Below, piece by piece: positions 8,363 through 16,988 of a stretch of 64,000 nt of DNA. The position numbers and the translations under genes are program-made. This DNA is from JAGTVG01 sp942491935 (GTDB taxonomy: Bacteria > Bacteroidota > Bacteroidia > Cytophagales > Cyclobacteriaceae): positions 1-64,000 of the forward strand of contig CALOCZ010000034.1 of assembly GCA_942491935.1 (NCBI GenBank). Direction: 5' to 3'. The notes beneath the pieces are model-generated. The model was not told where the DNA came from. It made no database searches and saw only the letters and a program-made list of their open reading frames with translations. The number at the start of each line of letters is the position of its first letter. Positions within the stretch are counted from its first letter, which is position 1.

Positions 8363-10129
8363 AGTTTTTTAATTTTTGTTTTTCAGTAATTCAAGAATGT
8401 CCAATTATTCTTATTAATTGGCAAAAAACATATCCGATAATTTGTCTTAGCCATAAGACCTTTTCTTAGCTTGTATCATTTTTCATGTTATCTGAGTTTA
8501 GTTTGATTTTAAATAATATCTAAATTACCTTGTGTCAGAGAAACCATAACTTCTTCTAATTTGTGTTTCTCAATTATAGAGTAAATTTTATAATTGTATT
8601 TATTTGACAAGGCTGCTTCCGATCATTGAATAAAAATTGAAGATGAAGCCATAGCTGCCAGAATAGTTTCCATGAATCTTTTACTTATTATAGCAAAGAA
8701 TTATTAGTTTAAAGAACGAAAGAAACTACTAATATTTACTCTTTACGTATTCACTTTCTTTTATAATTTATAGCAATTAGTTTTCAATATAGTTTTTTTA
8801 AATTCTTTTGCAAAATAATATTTGTAAATTATTTAGGTTTGAAAAGTAGCCTTGAATTTAATCAGTCTCTCATGTCCCGATCATTTGCCCCCAATTAACT
8901 TTGAATATGCCAAAATTGTATTATACAAAGACATAGGCGGAAAACAGTTTTATTTTTGATATAGTTCAGGTTCAATTTATTTATACTTAAGCCCATTTTT
9001 CTCTGTAAAATATTGTATTATACTTCCTTGAATTTAGATAAGATCCATTTTTAGCTGATTGTAAGCTAACACACTACAGATATACAATTCCGTTTGCAGA
9101 ACTTCCTTACTTAGTTTAGAATACTCTAATTAATTGAATTACAATAAGCGTGTTTCAAATGGCCTTGGCCAAATCTTTATCTATGTATTATTATAAAAAT
9201 AATTTTACATACGCATTAATAACATTTCTTCATTTAATAGAAAATAGACTTTTATAAAGTTCTTTAACTAAGTATATAATTGCTTTACTATCTTTTGAAA
9301 ATCATGATTTTGTCCGACTTAGATAAAGCACAAGAATCAATTATATAATGCTATTTTACCCTTGCAAGGCTTATACAAAGCATAATATTCCAACAGAACT
9401 TATTGTCAATTCTGCTAAAAAATAAAGAATTTAATGAATCTGACAGAAACAGAGAAAATATCATGGTAGCTACAATTTTTACTTCCGCAGCCAATGTCGT
9501 TTTTACCAAGTGATCATTTATGTTTCCCTGAGATTTCCTCAAATAAGTAAGGAAATAGCGCATATTGCCGGGGCCACCATGTTTATGTTGGGCCTAGAGA
9601 TGCCAGCAAATAACCGGAGAAGGGCCTTTTTGTTGTTTATTTAAGCCTAAAATAAGGGTTTAAAACCTGGGATTGAACTTCAGTAACATTTTTGATCTAT
9701 CCTGAAAAAACATTAAGGATCTTTTCTTCAAATCAGAGGCTTTTTCAGAAATCAATACCTCCACTTAATATCATATCGATCACTGTTTTTCTGGTGCCAT
9801 CAGTCAATGTGATCTTGGGCAATGCGATTCGTATATAAAAGACAGAAAATGGATGTTCTATACCCCATCCTACGGAACTTTATATTGAGGAATCATATTA
9901 TAGGATGTGAAGAAATATGAAATGTGGACAGGGCAATTCACCTCTCTCTAAAAAAAAGCTCCCAAAATCAATTGAAAGCCGCTTTTATGTGATCCCGCTA
10001 GGGCTATTATGATATACTGATTATCAGCTGTTTATGTTAATAGAGTAGGTGTATGGGTAGGTTAAATGACTCAACTGTCTCATATAAGCGGTCATTTTAA
10101 TGCCACTTATACATTTTTGTGTGCTGTTA
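8363..10129. other. long AT-rich non-coding stretch upstream of the susC locus
   Basis: About 1.77 kb without a convincing gene. It must contain the susC promoter near 8363-8500, but I cannot point to one convincing motif. A short reverse open frame at 9351-9563 has no recognisable family. A start-less frame at about 9744-9880 (reverse) contains ALPKITLTDGTRKTVIDMI and ends in a stop, which looks like a decayed gene tail. Composition is strongly AT-rich, as in Bacteroidota intergenic DNA and gene remnants. Confidence 0.6.
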
Positions 10130-11075
10130 TTATTTCAATCCTATTTGTTTATACCTTGAGTCAAGCACATCGATATAGGCAGTTTTCATATCAGTTGACA
10201 AGAATGATCGATCAATCCAGCTAAATGCATTTGGCTTGTTTTTGATCATTCGTTGAAGTGCTCCTTTGATCTGCTTTCCTGTAAGCCCTAATCCTTCACC
10301 AAATTGTTCAAAGTGTTCTTGCTTTAACTTCTTTTTCTTTCCAACCAATGTCAGTGCAAGTTCCTCTGTATCTTCGGGTAATACAATCGCTACATTTAAC
10401 AAATCATAAGCAGGTGACAAGCACCCAGCCGGAAGGACTTTCAATCATAGAGAAGTTCTTCAAGTGCATATCATTATTTCCGGTTAGAAAAGAGAAAAGT
10501 GCTAAGTCAAAGTAGAAGGCCTTATCAAGTAATGTATTGTCGGAATAATTACCAATGCTTTTCCAACTTTCTCCATGGAGCTTTTATACTTGTCAAACGC
10601 TTCAGTGATTTGAAACATATCAATCATATGAATCTTCTCACCAGTGTCTGTCCGGTCAACTCGCTTCGTGATATAGGATAATTCTCCGGAAGACAATCTG
10701 ATTAATGATGAAGGTACGACTCGAATTCCGAAGCTATCAGCTATGCGCATTGTCACATGTTCGTTCTGGGGCATTTCAGGAAAATGATTAGATGGTGGTT
10801 TGAAAATATAGTGTCCACCTAATGCTCCAACTACGGTCAACCGTGTATCAGTATTTTCTTTGGTTTTTTTGATTAATGACATTGATAGTTTTGGCTGAAC
10901 ACCAGGTACAGCAACACTTCGTTCTACTACATTTTTCGCCAGTTCATCCATTTGATCCAGCGAATATTCTATTTCAGGTGGTGTTGGTGTTCCAAAGAAC
11001 TCCATTGAACACTTCTCGTGAAAGTCGAGCTCTGTCATCAACAGATTCGTAACAATATAAACATTTATTCTCCAT
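10130..11075 (-). pseudogene. hipT: HipA/HipT-type serine kinase toxin, broken by three frameshifts
   Basis: The intended start is the ATG at 11073-11075, giving MENKCLYCYESVDD, the Cys-rich opening usual for the separate HipA kinase subunit of Bacteroidota. The body contains GVQPKLSMSL (ATP/phosphorylation loop region), the catalytic block GNNDMHLKN and the metal block SPAYDLLN. These sit in different frames. Indels are needed near 11030-11037, in or beside the AAAA run at about 10558-10563, and near 10417-10421. Protein-level conservation in each segment is good and there are no internal nonsense substitutions. The breaks are therefore either recent or sequencing errors. An active form would phosphorylate a translation factor or tRNA synthetase and arrest growth. 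Confidence 0.82.
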
Positions 11076-11404
11076 CTTCTTCGCTCTGTTATTGGTTTCA
11101 CACTCACTGCTCCAATACAATTCTGACAACAAGCCAGCAATAATCCCATGCGATCATTTTTATTGATCTTCCAGTTTTCAGAAGCAATATCCAGTAACCA
11201 TCCTTCAGGGATTAGCCCTTCAAAAAATGGAAAGAGTCGTTTATCGGTGTATGGTTGATCTGTAACAGGCATAGTAAATGTGATGAAGTCTTCTGGATGA
11301 TCTTTCACGTATTGATCATCATATTGAAATACATATTCACCTTCATTTGTTTCAGTAATAATCCCTGCCAAATGATCTTTATAAAATACCTTTCCCTGTC
11401 TCAT
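11065..11404 (-). CDS. hipS: HipA N-terminal-domain protein (HipS-type small subunit), frameshift near its end
   Basis: The product (about 112 residues intended) matches the HipA N-subdomain-1 family that exists as a separate gene in three-part hipBST loci. It starts MRQGKVFYKDHLAGIITE and includes FPFFEGLIPEGWLLD and NDRMGLLLACCQNCIGAVSV. The frame as written continues wrongly into hipT. Another frame gives the natural ending SEEDGE and a stop at 11065-11067, overlapping the hipT start by 11 bases, so a one-base-type indel lies at about 11085-11097. In characterised hipBST systems the small subunit, rather than HipB, neutralises the kinase. It overlaps hipB by 26 bases. Confidence 0.78.
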
Positions 11405-11609
11405 TCATTAGATCTTTACTGTTAACAGGTGCTAATTCATGTCCAAACATGCGAAGAACCAGGTTAACTTTATCCATATTCAGATTCGTTTTGCCCTGTT
11501 CGATTTTGCGTACGACAGTTAGTGCAACACCGGCACGTTCAGCGAATTCTTCCTGGGTAAGATTTACTTCTTTTCTACGTTCTTTAACAAAGTCTTCTAA
11601 TTGCTTCAT
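11379..11609 (-). CDS. hipB: HipB-type helix-turn-helix repressor
   Basis: The 76-residue protein is almost entirely an XRE/Cro-type HTH domain (LTQEEFAERAGVALTVVRKI near residues 18-37, then NLNMDKVNLVLRMFGHEL). It is the first gene of the hip operon, read on the reverse strand, and its end overlaps the hipS start. Family members autorepress the operon by binding palindromic operators. Three matching 16-base palindromes lie directly upstream. The start at 11607-11609 is fixed by the nearest palindrome, which begins two bases upstream. The coding frame is intact. Confidence 0.88.
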   Translation of the reverse strand: MKQLEDFVKERRKEVNLTQEEFAERAGVALTVVRKIEQGKTNLNMDKVNLVLRMFGHELAPVNSKDLMNETGKGIL

Positions 11610-11610
11610 T

Positions 11611-11706
11611 ATATGCTTTTAGATATAATAATGCTCAAATATACTAATTTATATGTAATTAGATATAATTAAATATAAAATGAGTTAAATATATGCTTTG
11701 GCATAT
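11611..11706. promoter_or_regulatory. three phased operator-like palindromes upstream of hipB
   Basis: Three 16-base palindromic sites start at 11611, 11651 and 11691, exactly 40 bases apart. Each has an outer ATAT...ATAT symmetry: ATATGCTTTTAGATAT, ATATGTAATTAGATAT and ATATGCTTTGGCATAT. The last is a perfect ATATGC/GCATAT inverted repeat. Each is followed by an AATAA/AATTA-type sequence. The regular spacing of close to four helical turns places all sites on one DNA face, as expected for cooperative HipB dimer binding or DNA wrapping. Confidence 0.7.
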
Positions 11707-11902
11707 AATAATTGTGTTAATCAAAGTCTATTTGGATTTTTGAATGGCACACAACAGTTCGTTGGTAAAGTGACATACCGATTAAAGTCTAAAAATTTTG
11801 TTTGCCTGAAAATAGTGAAAGGGCAAATGCAATGCAATATGGAATGAGAGTAGCTATGCATTTTACCGTCTTGTAAGCTGTAATCAGTATTGAAATAAAA
11901 AG

Positions 11903-11976
11903 TGATCCACTCAGGATTCGAACCTGAGACCTACTGCTTAGAAGGCAGTTGCTCTATCCAGCTGAGCTAGTGGACC
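11903..11976 (-). tRNA. tRNA-Arg (anticodon TCT)
   Basis: The reverse strand folds into a 74-base cloverleaf. The acceptor stem GGTCCAC pairs with GTGGATC, the D-arm is AGCTCAGCTGGATAGAGC, the anticodon stem-loop ACTGC-CTTCTAA-GCAGT reads TCT, and the T-arm contains GGTTCGAATCC. The 3' CCA is not encoded. A run of T residues follows the discriminator base. Confidence 0.95.
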
Positions 11977-12186
11977 AGTATGTGTGAATGAACTAATATT
12001 TAATCGGCTCCCAAGTCGCAAAAGTACACGAATTCTTCAAAAGTTCATAAAGGGTGATTAATAAATTCTCCCCTGGCGTATTCGCTTTTTTTATCTTTAG
12101 TTTAAAAGCGTAATCGATAGTATAGAATATTTACCCACATTTAAATAGAAAGGACCTTTGTTTTAGTATAAAAACATTTATTAAAC

Positions 12187-15100
12187 TCAATTCTTGGCTA
12201 AATACACCTCCAAATGGTCGATACTGCCATCCCGCATAAATATTCTCCTAGAAACATCTTTTGAAAGTTGTAAAACATCAACTTTTTTGGTTTCACCATT
12301 ATAAAAATGAATATTTATCATGGATCTCTCCGCCAATGTATAAATTACCGGCACTTGGCAGAATAAAAATGCAAAGGAACCTTTATCTACAATAAGGGAA
12401 CTCATTTCGCCGGAAAGATTATAATACTCAAACTTCTTTGCCTCATTTAAAAATTCATCCTGATTCATCAGGGAATTATCAAAAACAATCGTACCATCCT
12501 GAACAATAACACCCAACTCTCCCAACCTGGATAAGATATCTTCTTTTACCTGACCTGTCATACCCGGTTGCTGTGCACCCTTATGTGCGGGAGTATGTGA
12601 ATAAGGATCTGTAGGGAAAGCGCCATAGATTTCCGGATTCTTAGAAGTACCAAGTCCTCTTTTGATATCGAAATATGCGGTCTTTAAGCCTATTGAAGTT
12701 TGATCTATCCCATCCTTGTAAATTGAACGATAATAGTTTTCCTGAATAGCCAATAAGAGCTTTGAATTCATATGCCAGTAGATGGAACCAAGTCCTTCAT
12801 ATCCAAAAAACATACCCGACCGGCCAGTAAACTGATGATGCCTGAATACTTTCTCATAGATTTCAAGTATCAGCTCTCTATCTTCTTTTTTAAAAGAACT
12901 GTATTTATCTGAATCTATTTTATCTAAGGCTCCTTCTAATTTCTTCGCATTACTTAGCCCAGGATTAAAATGATATATATTCCTGCTATCCTCCTGGATA
13001 ATTGACGTATCTCCATCCTCAATAAGTTTGAGCAATAATTTTGATCTCCTGACCAGGTCGCCACTGATTTCGGATTTCTTTGTAAAATATGCCAGTTCTT
13101 TATCAGGGTATAAAATATAACTGTCCTGATCCTTTCGATAAAGCTCACTTTTCCTTAATGCAACAACTATATCTATTGCTTCTTTAGGATTTATAAATCC
13201 AGAACTGAGAACAGCAACCTGACCTTCCAGCATAGGATATAAATGTTCAATACCAAAGCCGGATTCCTTTATTTCAATTAAATTGTAAGCATGATATAGA
13301 TTATCTTTCCTGCGGTTAGCCCGGATGGTTTGATCCGTATATTTAATACTCAGATCAATAAACTCCAACAGGTAATCCTTCTTTATGGCGACATTCTTCC
13401 CTATGCATTTACTATATACACTTTCACGGTAATGCTCACCTGCATATCCCAATTGATCGGTTATTTCCTTTCTTTCCTGATCAGATATCTCCCTGACTAA
13501 CAGCTTTGAATACTTTTTAAAAATTATGTTAACAGAGTCTAAAAATTCTTTGACTTCTTGACGTATCTCAAATTCACTTTGATCAGTTTTTTTAAATATG
13601 TCATCTAGAAAGCCAAGATATCTATAAATATAATAAACTGTCACCATGGACAACCCATGTCCTACAAGTGCATTATTGGCATCATTCCATTCAGGTCGCT
13701 GGGTATTCATCCAAATACCCCCTTCAGGAACAAAATTTGATAGTTTTGCAAGAAGAGTAACCAATAATTTTTCAGTTAACGAGGCCTTGAGGATATTCTC
13801 ACCATCCCAAACCAGCTTCCCGTCTGCTCCTATCTTTTCTACTTTGTTCTGAACCTGATTTTCTACATTGTTGTCGAACACTATGGTATCATATGGATTC
13901 TTAACAATCTGATCATATCCTTTGATACGATAAGGCACATTGGAATAGGTATAAAATTGACGGTTTAAAAAATGCTCCAGGACTCCCGGATGAAATTTGG
14001 ATGAAGTTTCTAGTAATTTCAGCAAATAAATGATCTGATGATCCCCCCAATACCCAATGAATGACCAGGGATCATCTGGATCTGCTATCTCCCATTCAAC
14101 GCCTTTGTTCGTAATTCTATATGGATTGTACCCATCGATAGTAGATGCATTCAGGAATAAGGTGATCATGCTTTCAATATACTCCGGGTAAGAGTAACCA
14201 AGGGCTTCCCAGTTTTGAAAAATATCTCGCCAGTTGCCTTCATAACTTTTTCTCCAGGAACCATCTTCCTTTAAGTTATCAATATTAAATCTATTCCAGG
14301 GTCGGCTTGGATCCCCATGTCTTCTGCTGAAGGTCACAGGAAGGAACTCATATGAAAATCTTTCCAGATCAACATCAACCTTATGATCACATATTCTCTT
14401 CAAATCAGTAACATTGACCTGGTCTGGCAATGTATTCAACAACTCAGATTTCCGATCATAGTCTGGTCTGTTTTTGCTTTTAATGAAGTCTATGAATTCT
14501 GATCGGTCAATACTGTATCCATCTGCAAAGAATCCTCCACGCATCACATTGAAAAGGGTATTGGAAGCATGCCGCATATTTTCCTTTTCATCAGCTCCCA
14601 GCTGAAAACCATCAGTTTGCGAAACTATATTGAATAAATTCTTCGTGCTTTGAATGATCTCTTTCTCTAATTTTTCTGACAGATCCTTAGATTCCGAGAC
14701 CAGTACTTCCAGTTTTGAAATATCAGAAACTGATAAGCCAGTATCCACCACGAAATACCAGGATTTTGATTTACCTACATCAGCCTGGATGTCACTTATG
14801 GAAAGATACGCTCCGGGTTCTCCACGCACTTCATACTCCGCTTCAATTTCCCGACCTGCTATAAAGTTGTTTATTTGTCTGTCTGATAAAACCAATGTTG
14901 ATTTATCCAATCCTGTCGACCAAACCGTTGTGGCCCTTAGCGATTCACTCGGTTCCGGCCGGTCGATAATGTTTGAACTAAGGCTGTAAATACCTATTCC
15001 ACTTTTCTTCAACAATTCATTCTTCTTATAGGCATTAGCCAGGTTACTCTTCGTCTGCTGTACACTTTGAATGATCCCTGAAGGTAAGATATTCATTAAA

Positions 15101-15642
15101 CCGTCCAAAATGCGTATGCGTTTTGGCTCTTGTGTAAGGAATGATATGCTGGATTTCTTTACTATTCCTAAACTTCTGGAATTGTACCAGGCATAGCTAT
15201 AACTGAGTCCCAGGTCATGGTTTATTTCCTCGAACTCCAGTTTATTTCCAAATACGTTTTTATATAAGTTCCTATTTATCCTATATACACCATTTAATTT
15301 ACTTGAGAATGGTTCCCATAATCGCCATTTACTATCTGCTTCAACTAAACAAATTGATTTGCTACCCGTATTTTCACGTAGATTGGATAAGAGGTCATCT
15401 GTATAATAGGGAAAGATGGCATGATCGGCGTTCTTTCTTCCGGCTGTTATGCCCCCATCGCTTGATATAAACATCCAGATATCGGAATCGCTGGTCAAAC
15501 TCATAAAAAAAGGTGGCATAAGATCATAATTACTGATCTTATAATACAACTCCCCATTTTTCCTAACAAGATCTCCTTCTATCTTGTCCGTTCCAAATCT
15601 AAGCTTGTTTTTACCGAGGTAAATTTCCGGCTCTTTTTTCAT
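12187..15642 (-). CDS. large probably cytosolic (alpha/alpha)6-type carbohydrate enzyme of unknown family
   Basis: The 1151-residue protein has no signal peptide. Residues 50-90 contain SSDGGITAGRKNADHAIFPYYT, an N-terminal beta-sandwich-like pattern (cited here as SSDGGITAGRKNADHAIF). The middle holds aromatic/acidic motifs of (alpha/alpha)6-barrel enzymes: GNWRDIFQNWEAL (469-481), GYWGDHQ (530-536) and RPEWNDANNALVGHGLS (649-665). The WND piece resembles the catalytic Asp region of GH94-type phosphorylases. A very distinctive C-terminal block, PYSHTPAHKGAQQPGM, begins near 1013. I cannot assign it to a named GH family. The gene follows a glycosidase (11 bases) and a sugar porter in one operon. 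A cytosolic role on an imported oligosaccharide, perhaps phosphorolysis or debranching, is therefore the best inference. Confidence 0.7.
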   Translation of the reverse strand: MKKEPEIYLGKNKLRFGTDKIEGDLVRKNGELYYKISNYDLMPPFFMSLTSDSDIWMFISSDGGITAGRKNADHAIFPYYTDDLLSNLRENTGSKSICLVEADSKWRLWEPFSSKLNGVYRINRNLYKNVFGNKLEFEEINHDLGLSYSYAWYNSRSLGIVKKSSISFLTQEPKRIRILDGLMNILPSGIIQSVQQTKSNLANAYKKNELLKKSGIGIYSLSSNIIDRPEPSESLRATTVWSTGLDKSTLVLSDRQINNFIAGREIEAEYEVRGEPGAYLSISDIQADVGKSKSWYFVVDTGLSVSDISKLEVLVSESKDLSEKLEKEIIQSTKNLFNIVSQTDGFQLGADEKENMRHASNTLFNVMRGGFFADGYSIDRSEFIDFIKSKNRPDYDRKSELLNTLPDQVNVTDLKRICDHKVDVDLERFSYEFLPVTFSRRHGDPSRPWNRFNIDNLKEDGSWRKSYEGNWRDIFQNWEALGYSYPEYIESMITLFLNASTIDGYNPYRITNKGVEWEIADPDDPWSFIGYWGDHQIIYLLKLLETSSKFHPGVLEHFLNRQFYTYSNVPYRIKGYDQIVKNPYDTIVFDNNVENQVQNKVEKIGADGKLVWDGENILKASLTEKLLVTLLAKLSNFVPEGGIWMNTQRPEWNDANNALVGHGLSMVTVYYIYRYLGFLDDIFKKTDQSEFEIRQEVKEFLDSVNIIFKKYSKLLVREISDQERKEITDQLGYAGEHYRESVYSKCIGKNVAIKKDYLLEFIDLSIKYTDQTIRANRRKDNLYHAYNLIEIKESGFGIEHLYPMLEGQVAVLSSGFINPKEAIDIVVALRKSELYRKDQDSYILYPDKELAYFTKKSEISGDLVRRSKLLLKLIEDGDTSIIQEDSRNIYHFNPGLSNAKKLEGALDKIDSDKYSSFKKEDRELILEIYEKVFRHHQFTGRSGMFFGYEGLGSIYWHMNSKLLLAIQENYYRSIYKDGIDQTSIGLKTAYFDIKRGLGTSKNPEIYGAFPTDPYSHTPAHKGAQQPGMTGQVKEDILSRLGELGVIVQDGTIVFDNSLMNQDEFLNEAKKFEYYNLSGEMSSLIVDKGSFAFLFCQVPVIYTLAERSMINIHFYNGETKKVDVLQLSKDVSRRIFMRDGSIDHLEVYLAKN

Positions 15643-15653
15643 TTTAAAAGTTT

Positions 15654-16988
15654 TTAATTCACAAAGAACGGAATATTTGCATGGGCTGTATTTCCATGGC
15701 CATCATCTGCATAAATAAATAAACGGTAAGCCCCGGGGATTGACGGTGCAGTCAATTCGATCGTATCGCCCTCTCCTTCTATAAGCCCATGCAGGCTTTC
15801 AGGAGTTGATTCAAAGTCACCACCATCACCCAGATCAGTACTTTCGGGCATTATATCCCAAATATATGTGATATCATCCCCCTCAGCATCTTCTATTTTA
15901 ATTACTGCCTTATAATGTTTATTTGAATTCAGGGATACATTATCGTAAGCAGTTTTACCGTCCAGTTCAAACTCAACCAATCTAGGGCATCGGTTAGCTG
16001 GCCATTCATTTTTCCATATATAATGCATTACATCTACAGATTCCGTCTCATTGCCGTTTTCCATAAAAATTCCATACCAGGTAGGGGTTCGTTCCTGTTT
16101 CTGGCCCCACAAAAAAACATAAGAACCGAGGCATTGATTTTTATATGGCTCGATAGCGGTTTTATATCTTTCCAGGTAATATTCAGCTTTTACGGTTGAA
16201 TTATTTTCAATAGGCGCTCCCCATTCAGTTGTTTCCACTTCCCAATGGCCAGTTGCCCCCCACTCTGTAACTATGTATGGACCGTCCCAGCCAGTTTCGG
16301 CTATGTATTTTGGAAGATTTACTATATCCGCATACATCTGGATGCTCAGGAGATCAAGGTCAGGTGCCCGTAACTTGATTTCATCAACCAGTTCCTTACT
16401 GATTCCTGCCAGAGTGGTTGTAGTGAGGTGATTCGGATCAATTTCATGGATCATTTTGGACAAATCATTTACTGCATCCCACACTTTTGGATTGGTAGCC
16501 CTTAAATTAAGCTCGTTGCCTATGGCCCAAATAATCAATGCAGGATGATCCTTCAATTCCATTACTTCAGCTTTGAGTTTTTCGAACTGAACAGCTACCG
16601 CCGCTTTATTGTCGTAATTAAAACCATGCCGCTCGCGATCAACATCTAAACCCATAGTTACATACAGTCCATTTTCGTATGCTTCATCCAGAACTTCTTT
16701 TCCCGATCTTTCACCATTGTTTGTCCTCCATGTACGAAATGAATTGCCGCCATTTCTGGCAAGTGCAGGGATGTCACCAAATTCAAGACCTGCCCCTTTG
16801 ATATAAAAAGGTTCTCCACCAACGTATAATTGAAATTTATCCCCTTCCTTCTTTATCTCTGCCCTGGTAGGGCCAGTAATCTCCTGTTCTGTTTCACTTT
16901 TCTGTTGATTACATCCCATTAAAATAAGAAGAATGAATAGTGTCCAAAGAGGTTTATTTAAATATTTCATGTTTCCAGTATTATTCAC
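15654..16988 (-). CDS. clan GH-A lipoprotein glycosidase (GH158/GH2-like TIM barrel) with C-terminal Ig-like domain
   Basis: The product has up to 444 residues; the second Met (start at 16970) is also possible and would remove the overlap with the porter gene. A lipobox LMGC (Cys 26) marks a surface lipoprotein. The TIM barrel shows the two clan GH-A carboxylates: acid/base in AIGNEL (Glu 159) and nucleophile in IVTEWGATG (Glu 242). Residues about 330-444 form an Ig-like beta domain. The carboxylate spacing and the barrel-plus-Ig arrangement fit GH158 endo-beta-1,3-glucanases of Bacteroides, but other GH-A families are possible. It would cut a glucan at the cell surface and supply the adjacent MFS sugar porter. 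It is the middle gene of a reverse operon. Confidence 0.78.
   Translation of the reverse strand: MNNTGNMKYLNKPLWTLFILLILMGCNQQKSETEQEITGPTRAEIKKEGDKFQLYVGGEPFYIKGAGLEFGDIPALARNGGNSFRTWRTNNGERSGKEVLDEAYENGLYVTMGLDVDRERHGFNYDNKAAVAVQFEKLKAEVMELKDHPALIIWAIGNELNLRATNPKVWDAVNDLSKMIHEIDPNHLTTTTLAGISKELVDEIKLRAPDLDLLSIQMYADIVNLPKYIAETGWDGPYIVTEWGATGHWEVETTEWGAPIENNSTVKAEYYLERYKTAIEPYKNQCLGSYVFLWGQKQERTPTWYGIFMENGNETESVDVMHYIWKNEWPANRCPRLVEFELDGKTAYDNVSLNSNKHYKAVIKIEDAEGDDITYIWDIMPESTDLGDGGDFESTPESLHGLIEGEGDTIELTAPSIPGAYRLFIYADDGHGNTAHANIPFFVN

Noticed and set aside
9351..9563. 70-residue reverse frame in the long intergenic stretch
   Set aside because: No recognisable domain, AT-rich low-information sequence and no supporting start context.
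9744..9880. Start-less reverse frame ending TVIDMILSGGIDF
   Set aside because: It looks like a decayed gene tail but is too short and lacks a start and family; kept only as a note in the intergenic entry.
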